Shown in pieces: positions 44,596 through 55,061 of a stretch of DNA of 64,000 bases. Made by a program: the position numbers and the translations under genes. A model generated the notes under the pieces. The model saw only the letters and a program-made list of their open reading frames with translations, did not search any database and was not told the origin of the DNA. Every line of letters begins with the position of its first letter. The first letter of the stretch is position 1. The DNA is from an uncultured Salinimicrobium sp. (GTDB taxonomy: Bacteria > Bacteroidota > Bacteroidia > Flavobacteriales > Flavobacteriaceae), in the NCBI GenBank assembly GCA_946887075.1, contig CAMPKA010000002.1, positions 62,001 through 126,000 of the forward strand, written 5' to 3'.

Positions 44596-46070
44596 TATCC
44601 TGCCAGTTTTTTCATGGAGGTCATTGCCTTTCTGAGGGTAGCCCCTATCTTTTCGACTGGATGTTCCTGTATGCTTCTATTTATCTTAACCAGCACCTGG
44701 TCATCCGCTCCCAGCTGAGGAGCCTGATAAACCCGGCCGATCACCTCTGGCTCCAAACCTTTGACATAATCCCTGAGCAGGGGCTTACAGGAATGGTCGA
44801 ACAGATAGCAACCGTATTCTGCGGTATCGGAGATGATCCTGTTCATCTCGTAAAGTTTCTTACGAGCAATAGTATTGGCGATCAGCGGGACCTCGTGAAG
44901 AGACTCGTAATACGCAGATTCCTCAATTATTCCTGCTTCAACCATGGTCTCGAAGGCTAGTTCCACTCCTGACTTTACAAAAGCCACCAGCAGGACCCCC
45001 TTATCGAAATACTCCTGCTCCGTAATCTTCTGATCGGTTGCAGTTGTTTTCTCAAAGGCAGTTTTTCCGGTCTCAGCCCGCCATTCCAGGAGCTCCTTAT
45101 CATTATTCCTCCAGTCTTCCATCATTCTTTCGCTAAAAGCTCCGGTCATGATGTCGTCCATATGCTTTCTGAAGAGCGGACGCATCTTGGCCTTTAGCTC
45201 CTCGGCAATCCGGTAGGCTTTTACCTTGGCAGGATCTGAAAGCCGATCCATCATCAGTGTGATTCCGCCATGTTTAAGGGCTTCGGTGATCGTTTCCCAA
45301 CCGTATTGGATCAGTTTTGCTGCGTATTCCGGTTCTATGCCTTCGGCTACCATTTTGTCAAAGCTCAGGATGCTTCCGGTCTGAAGCACGCCACAAAGAA
45401 TGGTTTGTTCCCCCATCAGGTCGGATTTTACCTCTGCGACAAAGGAGGATTCCAACACTCCGGCACGGTGTCCACCTGTAGCATAGGCATAGGCCTTGGC
45501 CCATTCCAGACCCAATCCCTGGGGATCGTTTTCGGGATGGACTGCAATCAAAGTGGGCACCCCGAATCCGCGTTTGTATTCCTCCCTGACTTCCGTTCCC
45601 GGACATTTTGGGGCCACCATGATGACGGTGATATCCTTTCTGATGTCCATGCCTTCCTCTACGATATTGAATCCATGGGAATAGGACAGGAATGCATCCT
45701 TTTTCATCAGGGGGAGTACTTTTCGGATCACAGGGGAATGCTGCTTGTCAGGGGTCAGGTTGATCACCAGGTCCGCCTGGGGGATCAGGTTCTCAAAGGA
45801 GTCCACAGGGAAACCATTGTCCACTGCATTCCTGTAAGAGGCCCGGCGTTCATCAATAGCGCCCTGGCGCAATGCAAATGAAATATCCAGGCCACTGTCA
45901 CGCATGTTGAGTCCCTGGTTGAGTCCCTGGGAGCCACATCCGACGATGACGATCTTCTTTCCTTTTAACGCAGCCACTCCGTTTTCGAATTCATCGCTTC
46001 CCATCAACCTGCAGGTTCCGAGTTGTGCAAGTTGTTCATTCCGTGATAAGCTGTTAAAGTAATTTGTCAT
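44595..46070 (-). CDS. ilvC: Ketol-acid reductoisomerase, class II (long form)
   Basis: 491 residues, the long class II form with a duplicated C-terminal knotted domain, as in E. coli rather than the 330-residue form. The NADPH-binding [20 protein letters not shown] region and the catalytic helix with [15 protein letters not shown] are present, split by loops. It isomerises and reduces acetolactate and acetohydroxybutyrate with Mg2+ and NADPH. It overlaps ilvN by four bases and ilvA by one, so it is in the middle of a tightly coupled operon. Confidence 0.95.
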   Translation of the reverse strand: MTNYFNSLSRNEQLAQLGTCRLMGSDEFENGVAALKGKKIVIVGCGSQGLNQGLNMRDSGLDISFALRQGAIDERRASYRNAVDNGFPVDSFENLIPQADLVINLTPDKQHSPVIRKVLPLMKKDAFLSYSHGFNIVEEGMDIRKDITVIMVAPKCPGTEVREEYKRGFGVPTLIAVHPENDPQGLGLEWAKAYAYATGGHRAGVLESSFVAEVKSDLMGEQTILCGVLQTGSILSFDKMVAEGIEPEYAAKLIQYGWETITEALKHGGITLMMDRLSDPAKVKAYRIAEELKAKMRPLFRKHMDDIMTGAFSERMMEDWRNNDKELLEWRAETGKTAFEKTTATDQKITEQEYFDKGVLLVAFVKSGVELAFETMVEAGIIEESAYYESLHEVPLIANTIARKKLYEMNRIISDTAEYGCYLFDHSCKPLLRDYVKGLEPEVIGRVYQAPQLGADDQVLVKINRSIQEHPVEKIGATLRKAMTSMKKLAG

Positions 46071-46606
46071 GAGTTAAGGTTTGTAGTGTTGAATTTTTCC
46101 AATAGATGGGAGACAGGCATTTCATTTCGGGAGACCGCGATGGTGCCCGACCGTATGAATTGCATGAGTCCGTATGGTTTTAGCTTGTTGTAAAGGCTTT
46201 CGGTTTCGTGTCTCTTTCCCGTCTTTTCGACGACAAAATATTCCGGAGACACACTTACGATCCTGGCATTGGTTTCCTTGAGGAAATCCTGTATGCTGAA
46301 ATCCTCAACAAAATGAGAGGACCTCAGTTTGTACAAGGCGGTTTCCTGGAAGATCAGTTCCTCATCCGTGTTGTAAAAGGCTTTGATTACCTCGATCTGC
46401 TTTTCGATTTGTCCCACGATTTTGCGGATCTGTTCCTCTGTTGTACGAACGACCACCACCAGTCGCATCACCTCCTTGACCTCGCTGCTCGAGGCCGTAA
46501 TGCTTTCTATATTGATGTGCCGCTTAAGGAAGATCGCGGAGATCCGGCTTAAGAGGCCAATATTGTTTTCCGTATAGACGGAAACGGTATAATTCTTCTT
46601 CTCCAT
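46067..46606 (-). CDS. ilvN: Acetolactate synthase, small (regulatory) subunit
   Basis: 179 residues from the ATG at 46606 ([15 protein letters not shown]...). The reading frame stays open to 46855 but that part lies within ilvB. The N-terminal ACT domain has [22 protein letters not shown]; a second ACT-like domain follows from about residue 95. It binds valine and sets feedback control of the large subunit. Start and stop overlap both neighbours (TGATG with ilvB, ATGA with ilvC), giving fixed subunit ratios. Confidence 0.93.
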   Translation of the reverse strand: MEKKNYTVSVYTENNIGLLSRISAIFLKRHINIESITASSSEVKEVMRLVVVVRTTEEQIRKIVGQIEKQIEVIKAFYNTDEELIFQETALYKLRSSHFVEDFSIQDFLKETNARIVSVSPEYFVVEKTGKRHETESLYNKLKPYGLMQFIRSGTIAVSRNEMPVSHLLEKFNTTNLNS

Positions 46607-48339
46607 CACGCTAGTCTTATTTCTGATACAGATGCTCCTGTGGGTATCATCGGGAAGATATTCTCTTCCTGTTCTACCGCTACCTCCAGGAAAAAGGACT
46701 CCTCGGAGTCGAACATTTCCAGTACTGCAGCCTGCAGCGCTGATCGCTCCGTTACTTTTCGGGACCGGATGCCATAGGCACTGGCTACTCCTGGAAAATC
46801 GGGATTGACCATTTCTGTGGAGGCATAACGTTTTTCGAAGAACATCTGCTGCCACTGCCGGACCATTCCCAGGAAGCTGTTATTGAGCACGACGATCTTC
46901 ACGGGTACCTTGGACTGGAAGATCGTTCCCAGTTCCTGAATATTCATCTGGAATCCCCCGTCTCCGATTACTGCAACCACCTCCCTTTCCGGGCATCCCA
47001 TTTTTGCGCCGATGGCGGCAGGAAGGGCAAAGCCCATCGTACCCAGACCTCCGGAGGTGATTTTACTCCGGGAGGAACTGAATTTGGAATATCTGCAGGC
47101 TGCCATCTGATGCTGGCCGACATCGGAGACCACGATGGCATTTCCCTCAGAGCAGAGGTTGATTGCCTCGATGACCTCTCCCATTTTGATTCCTGATCCT
47201 TTTGGCTCCAGGTGATGGCGGATCACGCTTTCATATTCGGTGGCATACATTTCTTTGAACCTTTTGTGCCAGGTCTCGTGCCGAGCGGGTTTCAGCAACT
47301 CCAGAAGCAGTTGAAGGGTCTGCCGGACGTCTCCCAGAACCGGGAGATCTGCCTTGACGTTTTTGTTCACTTCAGCGGGATCGATTTCGAAATGAATGAT
47401 CCTGGCCTGTTTCGCATAGGAATCCAGATTTCCGGTCACCCGGTCATCAAAGCGCATTCCGATGGCGATCAGCACGTCGCATTCGTTGGTCAAAACATTA
47501 GGAGCGTAATTTCCGTGCATGCCGACCATGCCCACGTTCAGGGGATGGTCCGACGGCAGGGCGGAGAGGCCGAGAATGGTCCAGGCTGCCGGGATCCCTG
47601 TTTTTTCTATGACCTGCTGAAGGAGCGATTCCGCACCTCCCAGGATGACCCCCTGACCGAACACGATCAGCGGTTTCTTGGCCTGGTTGATAGCTGCTGC
47701 GGCTCTTTCCACCTCTAGAAGATTAACTTCCGGAAGGGGCTTATAGCTCCTGATGCCTTTGCATTTCGTATAGTTGTACTCCAGGGAAGCGAACTGCGCA
47801 TCCTTGGTGATATCGATCAGGACAGGCCCCGGCCTTCCGGATCGTGCGATGTAGAACGCCTTTGCAAGGACCTCCGGAATTTCAGAAGCCTTGGTGATTT
47901 GATAATTCCACTTGGTGATAGGAGTTGAGATAGCGACGATATCGATCTCCTGAAAGGCATCGCTGCCCAGAAGGGTGGAGCTGACCTGGCCTGTTATGCA
48001 TACCATGGGGGTGGAGTCAATATGGGCATCGGCAATTCCGGTGATCAGATTGGTAGCACCCGGACCTGATGTTGCCATGGCAACTCCGACCTTTCCTGTA
48101 GCCCTGGCGTAGCCCTGTGCGGCATGTGTAGCGGCCTGTTCATGACGTGTCAGAACATGCTGCAGCTGATCGCTGAATTTATAGAGCTCGTCATATACTG
48201 GCATAATGGCTCCTCCGGGATAACCGTAAATGGTCTCCACCCCTTCTGCCAACAGGCACCTAATCACAGCTTCCGCACCGGAGACCACTGTTGTGTCTAC
48301 CGTGGGAACGGTTTCATACAAAGCTGATTTCATCTTCAT
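46606..48339 (-). CDS. ilvB: Acetolactate synthase, large (catalytic) subunit
   Basis: 577 residues from the ATG at 48339, preceded by AAGAGAG; the open frame continues to 48624 inside ilvD. ThDP enzyme in three domains: GYPGGAIMPVYDEL holds the start of the ThDP-binding part, HEQAATHAAQGYARATGKVG the catalytic Glu, a central FAD-binding domain, and GDGGFQMN-type ThDP/Mg motif (VIGDGGFQMNIQEL) with NNSFLGMVRQW. It condenses pyruvate with pyruvate or 2-oxobutanoate. The gap to ilvD is 7 bp. Confidence 0.95.
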   Translation of the reverse strand: MKMKSALYETVPTVDTTVVSGAEAVIRCLLAEGVETIYGYPGGAIMPVYDELYKFSDQLQHVLTRHEQAATHAAQGYARATGKVGVAMATSGPGATNLITGIADAHIDSTPMVCITGQVSSTLLGSDAFQEIDIVAISTPITKWNYQITKASEIPEVLAKAFYIARSGRPGPVLIDITKDAQFASLEYNYTKCKGIRSYKPLPEVNLLEVERAAAAINQAKKPLIVFGQGVILGGAESLLQQVIEKTGIPAAWTILGLSALPSDHPLNVGMVGMHGNYAPNVLTNECDVLIAIGMRFDDRVTGNLDSYAKQARIIHFEIDPAEVNKNVKADLPVLGDVRQTLQLLLELLKPARHETWHKRFKEMYATEYESVIRHHLEPKGSGIKMGEVIEAINLCSEGNAIVVSDVGQHQMAACRYSKFSSSRSKITSGGLGTMGFALPAAIGAKMGCPEREVVAVIGDGGFQMNIQELGTIFQSKVPVKIVVLNNSFLGMVRQWQQMFFEKRYASTEMVNPDFPGVASAYGIRSRKVTERSALQAAVLEMFDSEESFFLEVAVEQEENIFPMIPTGASVSEIRLA

Positions 48340-48346
48340 ATCTCTC

Positions 48347-50023
48347 TTATTTAAATTCATCTGTAACGCACCCCTCTGAGGCCGAGGCCACAGTTCGGGC
48401 GTATTTGTATAGCACTCCTCGGTTGAATTTCGGGTCCGGGGCTTTCCAGGATTTCCTGCGCTGCTCGATCTCCTCCGGTTGCAGGGCCACCTCAATGGTG
48501 TTTTGCTCTGCATCAATGGTGATCTCATCTCCGTCCCGGACCAGGGCGAGCAGTCCTCCTTCCTGAGCCTCCGGGGTGATATGTCCGACCACGAACCCAT
48601 GGGTTCCTCCGGAAAATCTGCCATCGGTGATCAGTGCGACCTCCTTGCCCAGACGGGCACCCATGATGGCAGCTGTGGGTTTGAGCATTTCAGGCATACC
48701 GGGGCCCCCTTTGGGACCTTCGTAGCGGATGACCACCACATCTCCCCGCTGAACCTTTCCGCTGGAGATTCCGTCATTGGCTTCATATTCGCTGTCAAAG
48801 ACCCTGGCCTTTCCCCTGAAGTGGAGTCCTTCCTTCCCCGTGATCTTGGCTACCGAACCTCCTTCTGCGAGATTGCCGCGAAGGATCCTGATATGACCGC
48901 TGGGTTTCAGGGGCTCCTCCAGACTGCGGATGACATCCTGAGAGGGCTCGAGTTCTGGAACCTGGCTGAGATTTTCCTCCAGGGTCTTCCCGGTAACGGT
49001 CAGGCAGTCTCCATGGAGCATCCCGTTCCTGAGCATGTATTTTAAAACCGCGGGAATGCCTCCGATCCGGTTGACATCCTCCATGGCGTATTTTCCACTG
49101 GGTTTGAGATCAGCCAGTACCGGTGTGGATTCACAGATCCTTTCAAAATCGGCCAGATCGAAATCGACTTCGGCGGCTTTAGCAATGGCCAGAAAGTGGA
49201 GCACCGCATTGGTGGAACCTCCCAGTACGGTAATGAGTCTTACCGCATTTTCCATAGCCTTCCTGGTGACGATATCCCGTGGCTTGATATTTTTGGATAC
49301 CAATAGCTTCATGCTTCTTCCTGCCTCCTCACTTTCCCGTAATTTTTCCGGGCCAACAGCAGGATTCGAGGAATTGTAGGGCAGCGACATCCCCAGGGCT
49401 TCTATCGCAGAGGCCATGGTATTGGCCGTATACATCCCACCACATGCCCCGGCGCCGGGACAGGCTTTTTCGATTATGCTGTCGTAGGTCTGGGCATTGA
49501 TGTCCCCGGCGACTTTCTGTCCCCAGGCTTCAAAGGCAGAGACCACATCGAGCTTCTGTCCCTGATGACATCCGGAAGCTATGGTACCCCCGTAGACCAG
49601 GATAGCCGGTCGGTTTATTCGAAGCATCGCCATCAGGGCGCCCGGCATGTTTTTATCACAACCGACCACAGTGATCAAACCGTCATAAGACATGGCATGG
49701 ATGACTGCCTCGATGGAATCTGCGATGAGATCTCGCGACGGGAGGGAGTATCGCATCCCGGGAGTTCCCATCGATATTCCGTCACTCACCCCGATGGTAT
49801 TGAAGATCAGCCCCACCAGCTCGCTATCGTTACAGCCCTTCTTGGCCAGTTTCGCCAGGTCGTTGAGATGCATGTTACAGGGATTGCCCTCGTATCCGGT
49901 ACTGGCAATTCCGACAAAAGGCTTACGGAAGTCTTCCTTGGTAAGACCTATTGCGTGTAACATCGCCTGAGCGGCGGGTTGAGAATCACTTTGTGTTAGA
50001 ATTTTGCTGTATCTGTTGCTCAT
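48347..50023 (-). CDS. ilvD: Dihydroxy-acid dehydratase
   Basis: 558 residues from the ATG at 50023 ([11 protein letters not shown]...), which has a strong AGAGGGA site; an upstream in-frame ATG at 50074 adds 17 residues not seen in the family. Motifs: [47 protein letters not shown] (Fe-S cysteines in GCDKN and ACGGM), [11 protein letters not shown] and [16 protein letters not shown]. The Fe-S enzyme dehydrates dihydroxy acids to keto acids for Val, Ile and, through ketoisovalerate, Leu. First gene of ilvD-B-N-C-A. Confidence 0.95.
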   Translation of the reverse strand: MSNRYSKILTQSDSQPAAQAMLHAIGLTKEDFRKPFVGIASTGYEGNPCNMHLNDLAKLAKKGCNDSELVGLIFNTIGVSDGISMGTPGMRYSLPSRDLIADSIEAVIHAMSYDGLITVVGCDKNMPGALMAMLRINRPAILVYGGTIASGCHQGQKLDVVSAFEAWGQKVAGDINAQTYDSIIEKACPGAGACGGMYTANTMASAIEALGMSLPYNSSNPAVGPEKLRESEEAGRSMKLLVSKNIKPRDIVTRKAMENAVRLITVLGGSTNAVLHFLAIAKAAEVDFDLADFERICESTPVLADLKPSGKYAMEDVNRIGGIPAVLKYMLRNGMLHGDCLTVTGKTLEENLSQVPELEPSQDVIRSLEEPLKPSGHIRILRGNLAEGGSVAKITGKEGLHFRGKARVFDSEYEANDGISSGKVQRGDVVVIRYEGPKGGPGMPEMLKPTAAIMGARLGKEVALITDGRFSGGTHGFVVGHITPEAQEGGLLALVRDGDEITIDAEQNTIEVALQPEEIEQRRKSWKAPDPKFNRGVLYKYARTVASASEGCVTDEFK

Positions 50024-50221
50024 TCCCTCTTTTTCCTCTTTTTTCCCGAAAGTAAATCCTTCGGGTAACTTCATGGCCGGGAGCCTGGGCTTCAGATTAT
50101 TTTCAGCAGGTAGATTATCGGGGTAGTGGCTTGTATACCAGAAGATTACATGGGTCGGGATTACGGCATCTGAAGGCAGGTGAAGCGTATTCTCCTGGGA
50201 AACTTAGGTTCCTTGATCAGC

Positions 50222-51772
50222 CTAATGGGCACGTGTGGTATTTTCCAGCTTCCCCTGAATGACTTCCGCGATGGGTCGTTCTTCGATCTTGCTTTCGAGC
50301 CACGAAAGGATATCCAGGTAAAGAAAGGCCCTCCGCTCATAGGGATGATTTTCGTACTGCTTCAGGGTATCATACAGTCTCCTGAATTCCGTCTTGATCT
50401 CCAGGGGAGAAATGTTGGGCAGATTTCTGAGGAACTTGATGATTTCAATCTGGACCTTGTGCAGGTCATTCATCTTTATCAGAAACTTATAGGTGGAGCG
50501 GATCAACCGTTCCAGGTGATAATCCAATCCCGCTTCATAATGTGCGATCAGGTTCAGGATACGTGCAAAACACATCAGATCTTCCCTGGCCTCGAGGGAT
50601 TTATTGGCAATGATCTTTCCGAGAAAGGAAATGCAATTCTTGTAGTCCGCATCCCCGAAATACAGGCAGCCTATCTTATAGTAGAAGATCATGATATGAT
50701 GCTCATCCAGCCTGCCCTTGAATTTCCTGATCTTTTTCTCGATCTTGTCCACCAGGGGCTGCCCCCCTGCGAATTCTCCCTTCATGAACCTCAGATTGAG
50801 CTTGTTGGAATACAGGTAGAGGAAAGCCAGTGCCGCGATATTGTCATCATCGGGAATTTTGGCTTCCTTGAGGTTACGTTCCAACTCGCCCAGCACTTTT
50901 TCAAATTGGGAGGTGTGTACCAGGAAAAACAGCGATTCGAGCAGGTAATGGTGTCCCTTGAGGTAGGACACGGGGTGAATGGAGATCAAGTGGGGGTACT
51001 GGTCGAATAGTTCAATCCATTTTCTGGAATACCGATAACAGGAAAGGAAGTTCTGGGTGATGAATGAGTACCACAGCGAGGCTTTGAACAACCAGAGCTT
51101 TTCCCGAAACCCAAGGGAGGCGTAATCGAAGGAGGGCATTCCCTTCTGGAAATCCTGCTGTACCTGAAGCGCTTCCTCGGCCGTTCTGGCATGGCCGGTC
51201 TTGAGGAAGATGCCATAAAAGTGGAGGGAAAGATTGGAAAGCCGGTCCGATATCAGGTTCAGCCTGGATAGCTCCCTGGACTGTTCGATCAGCTGCTCCG
51301 CCCGATTCTCAATACTCCTGGTGATATACTGGGACTCGATGATCTTCTCCCATTCCAGAATCTCGTAGGCCATGTTCTTCTCTTCGTAGTACAGCGCGAT
51401 GTTTTTGGCGCGGTCCAGAAGTTTCAGGCTTTGATTGTAGAGCCCTTTTCGGTACAGAATAACGACGAAATCAAGCTGCTCCCTGATCTGGATAGAGACA
51501 TTCTGCTGAGAGGGGTTCAGTCTTAGGCTGATCAGGATCTGGCGGTACAGGTGCGCCTTCACGTTTGAGAGCTGCTGTTTTGAGATGTTGGTTTTTTTCA
51601 GAACGAGTTGCTCATCGTACTTTTTGAGCTTGGACATGGTTCGGAACAGGTTGAGGAATTTCCTGTCGCTGCTTTCCCCGATCCTTCCCGCATAGAGGGA
51701 AAATTGTCTCTTCTCGGAAGGAGATAGCGATTTGATCAATGAAAAAAGATTGTCCGTCAGTTCATTAGTCAT
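50222..51772 (-). CDS. Helical-repeat protein of unknown function between ilv and leu operons
   Basis: 516 residues, no signal or membrane segment. Nearly all helical, in antiparallel pairs resembling TPR or related alpha-solenoid repeats, rich in Leu, Tyr and Lys. Near the N-terminus SLSPSEKRQFSLYAGR and ISKQQLSNVKAHLYRQI recall a start used by Bacteroidota hypothetical proteins. Function unknown. It is divergent from leuA (148 bp apart) and 198 bp upstream of ilvD on the same strand, so regulation of or by branched-chain amino acids is possible but unproven. Confidence 0.72.
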   Translation of the reverse strand: MTNELTDNLFSLIKSLSPSEKRQFSLYAGRIGESSDRKFLNLFRTMSKLKKYDEQLVLKKTNISKQQLSNVKAHLYRQILISLRLNPSQQNVSIQIREQLDFVVILYRKGLYNQSLKLLDRAKNIALYYEEKNMAYEILEWEKIIESQYITRSIENRAEQLIEQSRELSRLNLISDRLSNLSLHFYGIFLKTGHARTAEEALQVQQDFQKGMPSFDYASLGFREKLWLFKASLWYSFITQNFLSCYRYSRKWIELFDQYPHLISIHPVSYLKGHHYLLESLFFLVHTSQFEKVLGELERNLKEAKIPDDDNIAALAFLYLYSNKLNLRFMKGEFAGGQPLVDKIEKKIRKFKGRLDEHHIMIFYYKIGCLYFGDADYKNCISFLGKIIANKSLEAREDLMCFARILNLIAHYEAGLDYHLERLIRSTYKFLIKMNDLHKVQIEIIKFLRNLPNISPLEIKTEFRRLYDTLKQYENHPYERRAFLYLDILSWLESKIEERPIAEVIQGKLENTTRAH

Positions 51773-51806
51773 TGTAAAATTGGGGTCTTAAAATAATTGA
51801 TTTTCA

Positions 51807-51887
51807 ATGAATTATGGTTCAGAATCTTTTTTTAGATATCGTAGAGGTGGCAGCCGATCCATAGGTCCTGCCATCTGTATCCAGTAA
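51807..51887 (+). CDS. Possible leu-operon leader peptide
   Basis: 26-codon ORF, ATG at 51807 and TAA at 51885-51887, ending 33 bp before leuA. The peptide has RYRRGGSRS and then Ile-Gly-Pro-Ala-Ile-Cys-Ile-Gln. It has no leucine codon, so classical leucine attenuation is unlikely. A strong hairpin lies inside it. It could be chance, or a leader whose translation alters the hairpin. Confidence 0.3.
   Translation: MNYGSESFFRYRRGGSRSIGPAICIQ
51845..51876 (+). promoter_or_regulatory. Stem-loop in the leuA 5' leader
   Basis: AGGTGGCAG (51845-51853) pairs with CTGCCATCT (51868-51876), nine pairs with one G-T. An inner GATC/GGTC stem (51856-51859 with 51864-51867) is offset by a CC bulge, with a CATA loop. 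It lies 44 bases before the leuA ATG and is not followed by a T run, so it looks like a regulatory leader element more than a terminator. Confidence 0.5.
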
Positions 51888-51920
51888 TTTTAGGGGAAGA
51901 TAAAGCAAAATTGACCGCAT

Positions 51921-53090
51921 ATGGAAAGAGAAAAGGTAGAAATTTTTGATACCACCTTACGCGATGGGGAGCAGGTCCCGGGATGCAAACTCAATACCGC
52001 ACAGAAGCTCCGGATCGCCGAAAGGCTCGATCAGATGGGAGTGGATGTTATAGAGGCGGGATTCCCCGTTTCCAGCCCCGGCGATTTTAAAAGTGTAAAC
52101 GAAATCTCGAAACTGGTAAAGAATGCCGCGGTTTGTGGCCTGACACGCGCTGTCAGAAAGGACATCGAAGTAGCAGCAGAGGCGCTTCGGCCTGCAGCCA
52201 GACCCAGGATACATACCGGGATAGGGACTTCGGACTCTCATATTCGATACAAATTCAATTCCACCAGGGAGGGCATCATTGAGCGGGCCATCGAGGCAGT
52301 ATCCTATGCCCGTAAGTTTGTCGATGACGTGGAATTCTATGCAGAGGACGCCGGCCGAACCGACAATGAATTCCTCGCCCGGGTATGTACTGCAGTGGTA
52401 AAGGCCGGTGCGACTGTCCTTAATATACCGGACACAACAGGATATTGTCTTCCTGAAGAATACGGAAAGAAGATCAAATATCTCAAGGATCACGTGAAAG
52501 GAATAGAAAACGTTCGGATTTCCTGCCACTGCCATAATGACCTGGGACTGGCAACCGCCAATTCCGTGGCCGCGGTGGCCAACGGAGCAAGGCAGGTGGA
52601 GTGCACGGTGAACGGGATCGGAGAACGGGCCGGGAATACTTCCCTCGAGGAGATCGTCATGATTCTTCGCCAGCACCCGGATATGAACCTGTACACCGAC
52701 GTGCAGGCTCAATTGTTATACGACACAAGCAGAATGGTTTCCCGCGAAATGGGCATGTATGTCCAGCCGAACAAGGCCATTGTAGGGGATAACGCCTTTG
52801 CCCACAGCTCTGGAATTCATCAGGATGGGGTGATCAAGAACAGGGAGACCTATGAGATCATCAATCCGGCTGATGTCGGCGTGACCGAGTCCGCTATTAT
52901 CTTGACGGCCCGAAGCGGCCGGGCTGCCCTGGCCTACAAAGCCAAAAAAATGGGTTATGAACTGACAAAACTGGAACTTGACGGGGTATACACCGCTTTC
53001 CTTGACTTTGCCGATGCGCGAAAGCAGGTAGTGGACGAGGATATTCACCAGATCATGGAGCTTTCCAGAAAAAAAAGGGTTTCCGCATAA
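51921..53090 (+). CDS. leuA: 2-isopropylmalate synthase, short form
   Basis: 389 residues. DTTLRDGEQ (10-18) starts the catalytic barrel; SCHCHNDLG holds the metal His residues; NGIGERAGN and a closing [10 protein letters not shown] segment follow. It joins acetyl-CoA to 2-oxoisovalerate. The protein ends at about residue 389, so the usual C-terminal LeuA regulatory domain (about 120 residues) is absent and leucine feedback by that domain is not expected. Flavobacterial enzymes often have this short form. Operon leuA-C-D-B, with a one-base overlap to leuC. Confidence 0.93.
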   Translation: MEREKVEIFDTTLRDGEQVPGCKLNTAQKLRIAERLDQMGVDVIEAGFPVSSPGDFKSVNEISKLVKNAAVCGLTRAVRKDIEVAAEALRPAARPRIHTGIGTSDSHIRYKFNSTREGIIERAIEAVSYARKFVDDVEFYAEDAGRTDNEFLARVCTAVVKAGATVLNIPDTTGYCLPEEYGKKIKYLKDHVKGIENVRISCHCHNDLGLATANSVAAVANGARQVECTVNGIGERAGNTSLEEIVMILRQHPDMNLYTDVQAQLLYDTSRMVSREMGMYVQPNKAIVGDNAFAHSSGIHQDGVIKNRETYEIINPADVGVTESAIILTARSGRAALAYKAKKMGYELTKLELDGVYTAFLDFADARKQVVDEDIHQIMELSRKKRVSA

Positions 53091-54469
53091 TGGGAAAAAC
53101 ACTGTTTGAGAAGATATGGGATTCCCACGTTGTGGAGTCGATCCCTGATGGACCGGACATACTTTACATCGATAAGCATCTGATCCACGAGGTTACAAGT
53201 CCTCAGGCGTTTAATGAACTTAAGGAGCGGAATATTCCCGTCTCCCGGCCCGACAAAACCATTGCCACGGCAGATCACAACACACCGACCGAAAACCAGC
53301 ATCTGCCGGTGAGGGACCTGCTATCTCGTAAACAGCTCGCGGAGTTATCGGCCAACTGTGAAGCCAATGGAATCGAACTGTACGGTCTGGGACATCCTTA
53401 TAACGGGATTGTTCACGTTATGGCTCCTGAACTGGGGATCACCCGGCCGGGAATGACAATTGTTTGCGGAGACAGCCATACCTCCACCCATGGAGCTTTC
53501 GGTACCATAGCCTTCGGCATAGGTACCAGTCAGGTGGCCCAGGTATTTGCGAGCCAGACGCTTCTGGTCCAGAAACCCCGGAAGCTTCGGGTTTCGGTTA
53601 ACGGCAAGCTCAGAAAGGGCGTTCTTCCAAAAGATGTCATCCTATACCTGATCAGCCGACTCGGCACCAATGCCGGAACCGGGTATTTTTGCGAATACGC
53701 CGGAAATGTCTTCGAAGAAATGTCGATGGAAGGCAGAATGACCGTCTGCAACATGAGCATAGAAATGGGAGCCAGGGGAGGACTGATCGCTCCCGACGAG
53801 GTGACTTATGATTATGTCAGAGGCAGAAAGTTCGCTCCGCAGGGAGAAGATTTTGAAAAAATGAGGGAGCACTGGGAATCCTTGAAGACTGATCCCGATG
53901 CCATTTTTGATAAGGAGTATTTCTTCGATGCCGCAGAGATTGAACCTATGATCACCTACGGGACGAACCCCGGAATGGGGATCAAGCTCTCGGAAAAGGT
54001 GCCCTCCAATACGGGCATCAGCGACTCCAAAGCTTTGAAATATATGGGCTTCACTGCAGGAGAAAGCCTGCTGGACAAACAGGTGAACTACATCTTTATC
54101 GGAAGCTGTACAAACTCCAGGATCGAGGATTTCAGAGTGGCTGCTTCCTATATCAAGGGAAAAAGAAAGGCCGACAATGTGCATGCACTGATCGTTCCGG
54201 GATCGCGCCAGGTCGCCGAGCAGATTCAGGCAGAAGGACTTAAGGAAATTTTTGAGGAGGCCGGATTCCGGCTCAGGCAACCGGGATGTTCGGCATGTCT
54301 GGCGATGAATGATGATAAAATTCCGGCCGGGGAGTACTGCGTATCCACAAGTAATCGGAATTTCGAAGGCCGTCAGGGTCCCGGAGCAAGGACCATCCTT
54401 GCCAGCCCCCTTACTGCTGCCGCCGCAGCGATAGCCGGAAAACTAGTGGATCATACGACAATGAATTAG
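53090..54469 (+). CDS. leuC: 3-isopropylmalate dehydratase, large subunit
   Basis: 459 residues, aconitase family. The 4Fe-4S cysteines are in IGSCTNSR and in GCSACLAMN; other marks are [14 protein letters not shown] start, [14 protein letters not shown] and [10 protein letters not shown]. With LeuD it isomerises 2-isopropylmalate to 3-isopropylmalate. The ATG overlaps the leuA stop (TAATG), and leuD follows after one base. Confidence 0.95.
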   Translation: MGKTLFEKIWDSHVVESIPDGPDILYIDKHLIHEVTSPQAFNELKERNIPVSRPDKTIATADHNTPTENQHLPVRDLLSRKQLAELSANCEANGIELYGLGHPYNGIVHVMAPELGITRPGMTIVCGDSHTSTHGAFGTIAFGIGTSQVAQVFASQTLLVQKPRKLRVSVNGKLRKGVLPKDVILYLISRLGTNAGTGYFCEYAGNVFEEMSMEGRMTVCNMSIEMGARGGLIAPDEVTYDYVRGRKFAPQGEDFEKMREHWESLKTDPDAIFDKEYFFDAAEIEPMITYGTNPGMGIKLSEKVPSNTGISDSKALKYMGFTAGESLLDKQVNYIFIGSCTNSRIEDFRVAASYIKGKRKADNVHALIVPGSRQVAEQIQAEGLKEIFEEAGFRLRQPGCSACLAMNDDKIPAGEYCVSTSNRNFEGRQGPGARTILASPLTAAAAAIAGKLVDHTTMN

Positions 54470-54470
54470 G

Positions 54471-55061
54471 ATGGAGAAATTTACACGTTTTATCGATACG
54501 GCTGTCCCTCTGGAGGTGGAGAATGTGGATACCGATCAGATCATACCGGCCCGATTTCTAAAGGCCACCGACAAGGCTGGTTTCGGAGACAATCTTTTCC
54601 GGGACTGGAGGTTCGATAAGGAAGGCAATCCGGACCCGGATTTTGTCCTGAACGACCCTCGCTATACCGGATCCATACTGGTGGCCGGTAATAATTTTGG
54701 ATGTGGGTCAAGCCGGGAACATGCGGCCTGGGCCTTGCACGCTTATGGATTCAGGGTGGTGATCTCGAGTTACTTCGCAGACATTTTCAAAGGAAACGCC
54801 TTGAATAACGGACTGCTTCCCATACAGGTGAGTCCAGGTTTTCTCAAGGAACTGTTTCGAATAGTGAACAGCAATCCAGACGAAAGAATAGAGGTGGATC
54901 TCGAGAAACAGACCCTGAGGGTTCCCAGAAAGGGAACCGTGGAGGGATTTGAGATAGATCCTTATAAGAAAACATGTATGCTTAACGGATTCGACGACAT
55001 CGATTATCTGCTCAGCAAGATGGAAGAGATACAGAAATTTGAACAAAAACAATTGCAGTAA
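54471..55061 (+). CDS. leuD: 3-isopropylmalate dehydratase, small subunit
   Basis: 196 residues, the swivelling domain of the enzyme. It has [13 protein letters not shown] near the start and [15 protein letters not shown], which binds substrate, then a [11 protein letters not shown] segment. Works with LeuC. Its stop overlaps the leuB start by one base. Confidence 0.95.
   Translation: MEKFTRFIDTAVPLEVENVDTDQIIPARFLKATDKAGFGDNLFRDWRFDKEGNPDPDFVLNDPRYTGSILVAGNNFGCGSSREHAAWALHAYGFRVVISSYFADIFKGNALNNGLLPIQVSPGFLKELFRIVNSNPDERIEVDLEKQTLRVPRKGTVEGFEIDPYKKTCMLNGFDDIDYLLSKMEEIQKFEQKQLQ

Noticed and set aside
46607..46855. N-terminal extension of the ilvN frame
   Set aside because: It lies inside ilvB, and the normal ilvN start with a TGATG overlap explains the gene.
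48340..48624. N-terminal extension of the ilvB frame
   Set aside because: It lies inside ilvD; the ATG at 48339 with an upstream AAGAGAG gives the normal length.
50180..51010. 276-codon plus-strand ORF opposite the helical-repeat gene
   Set aside because: The minus-strand frame has coherent helical repeats and fills the whole interval; the plus frame is a shadow.
51957..52712. 251-codon minus-strand ORF opposite leuA
   Set aside because: leuA is certain on the plus strand; the opposite ORF shows no protein features.
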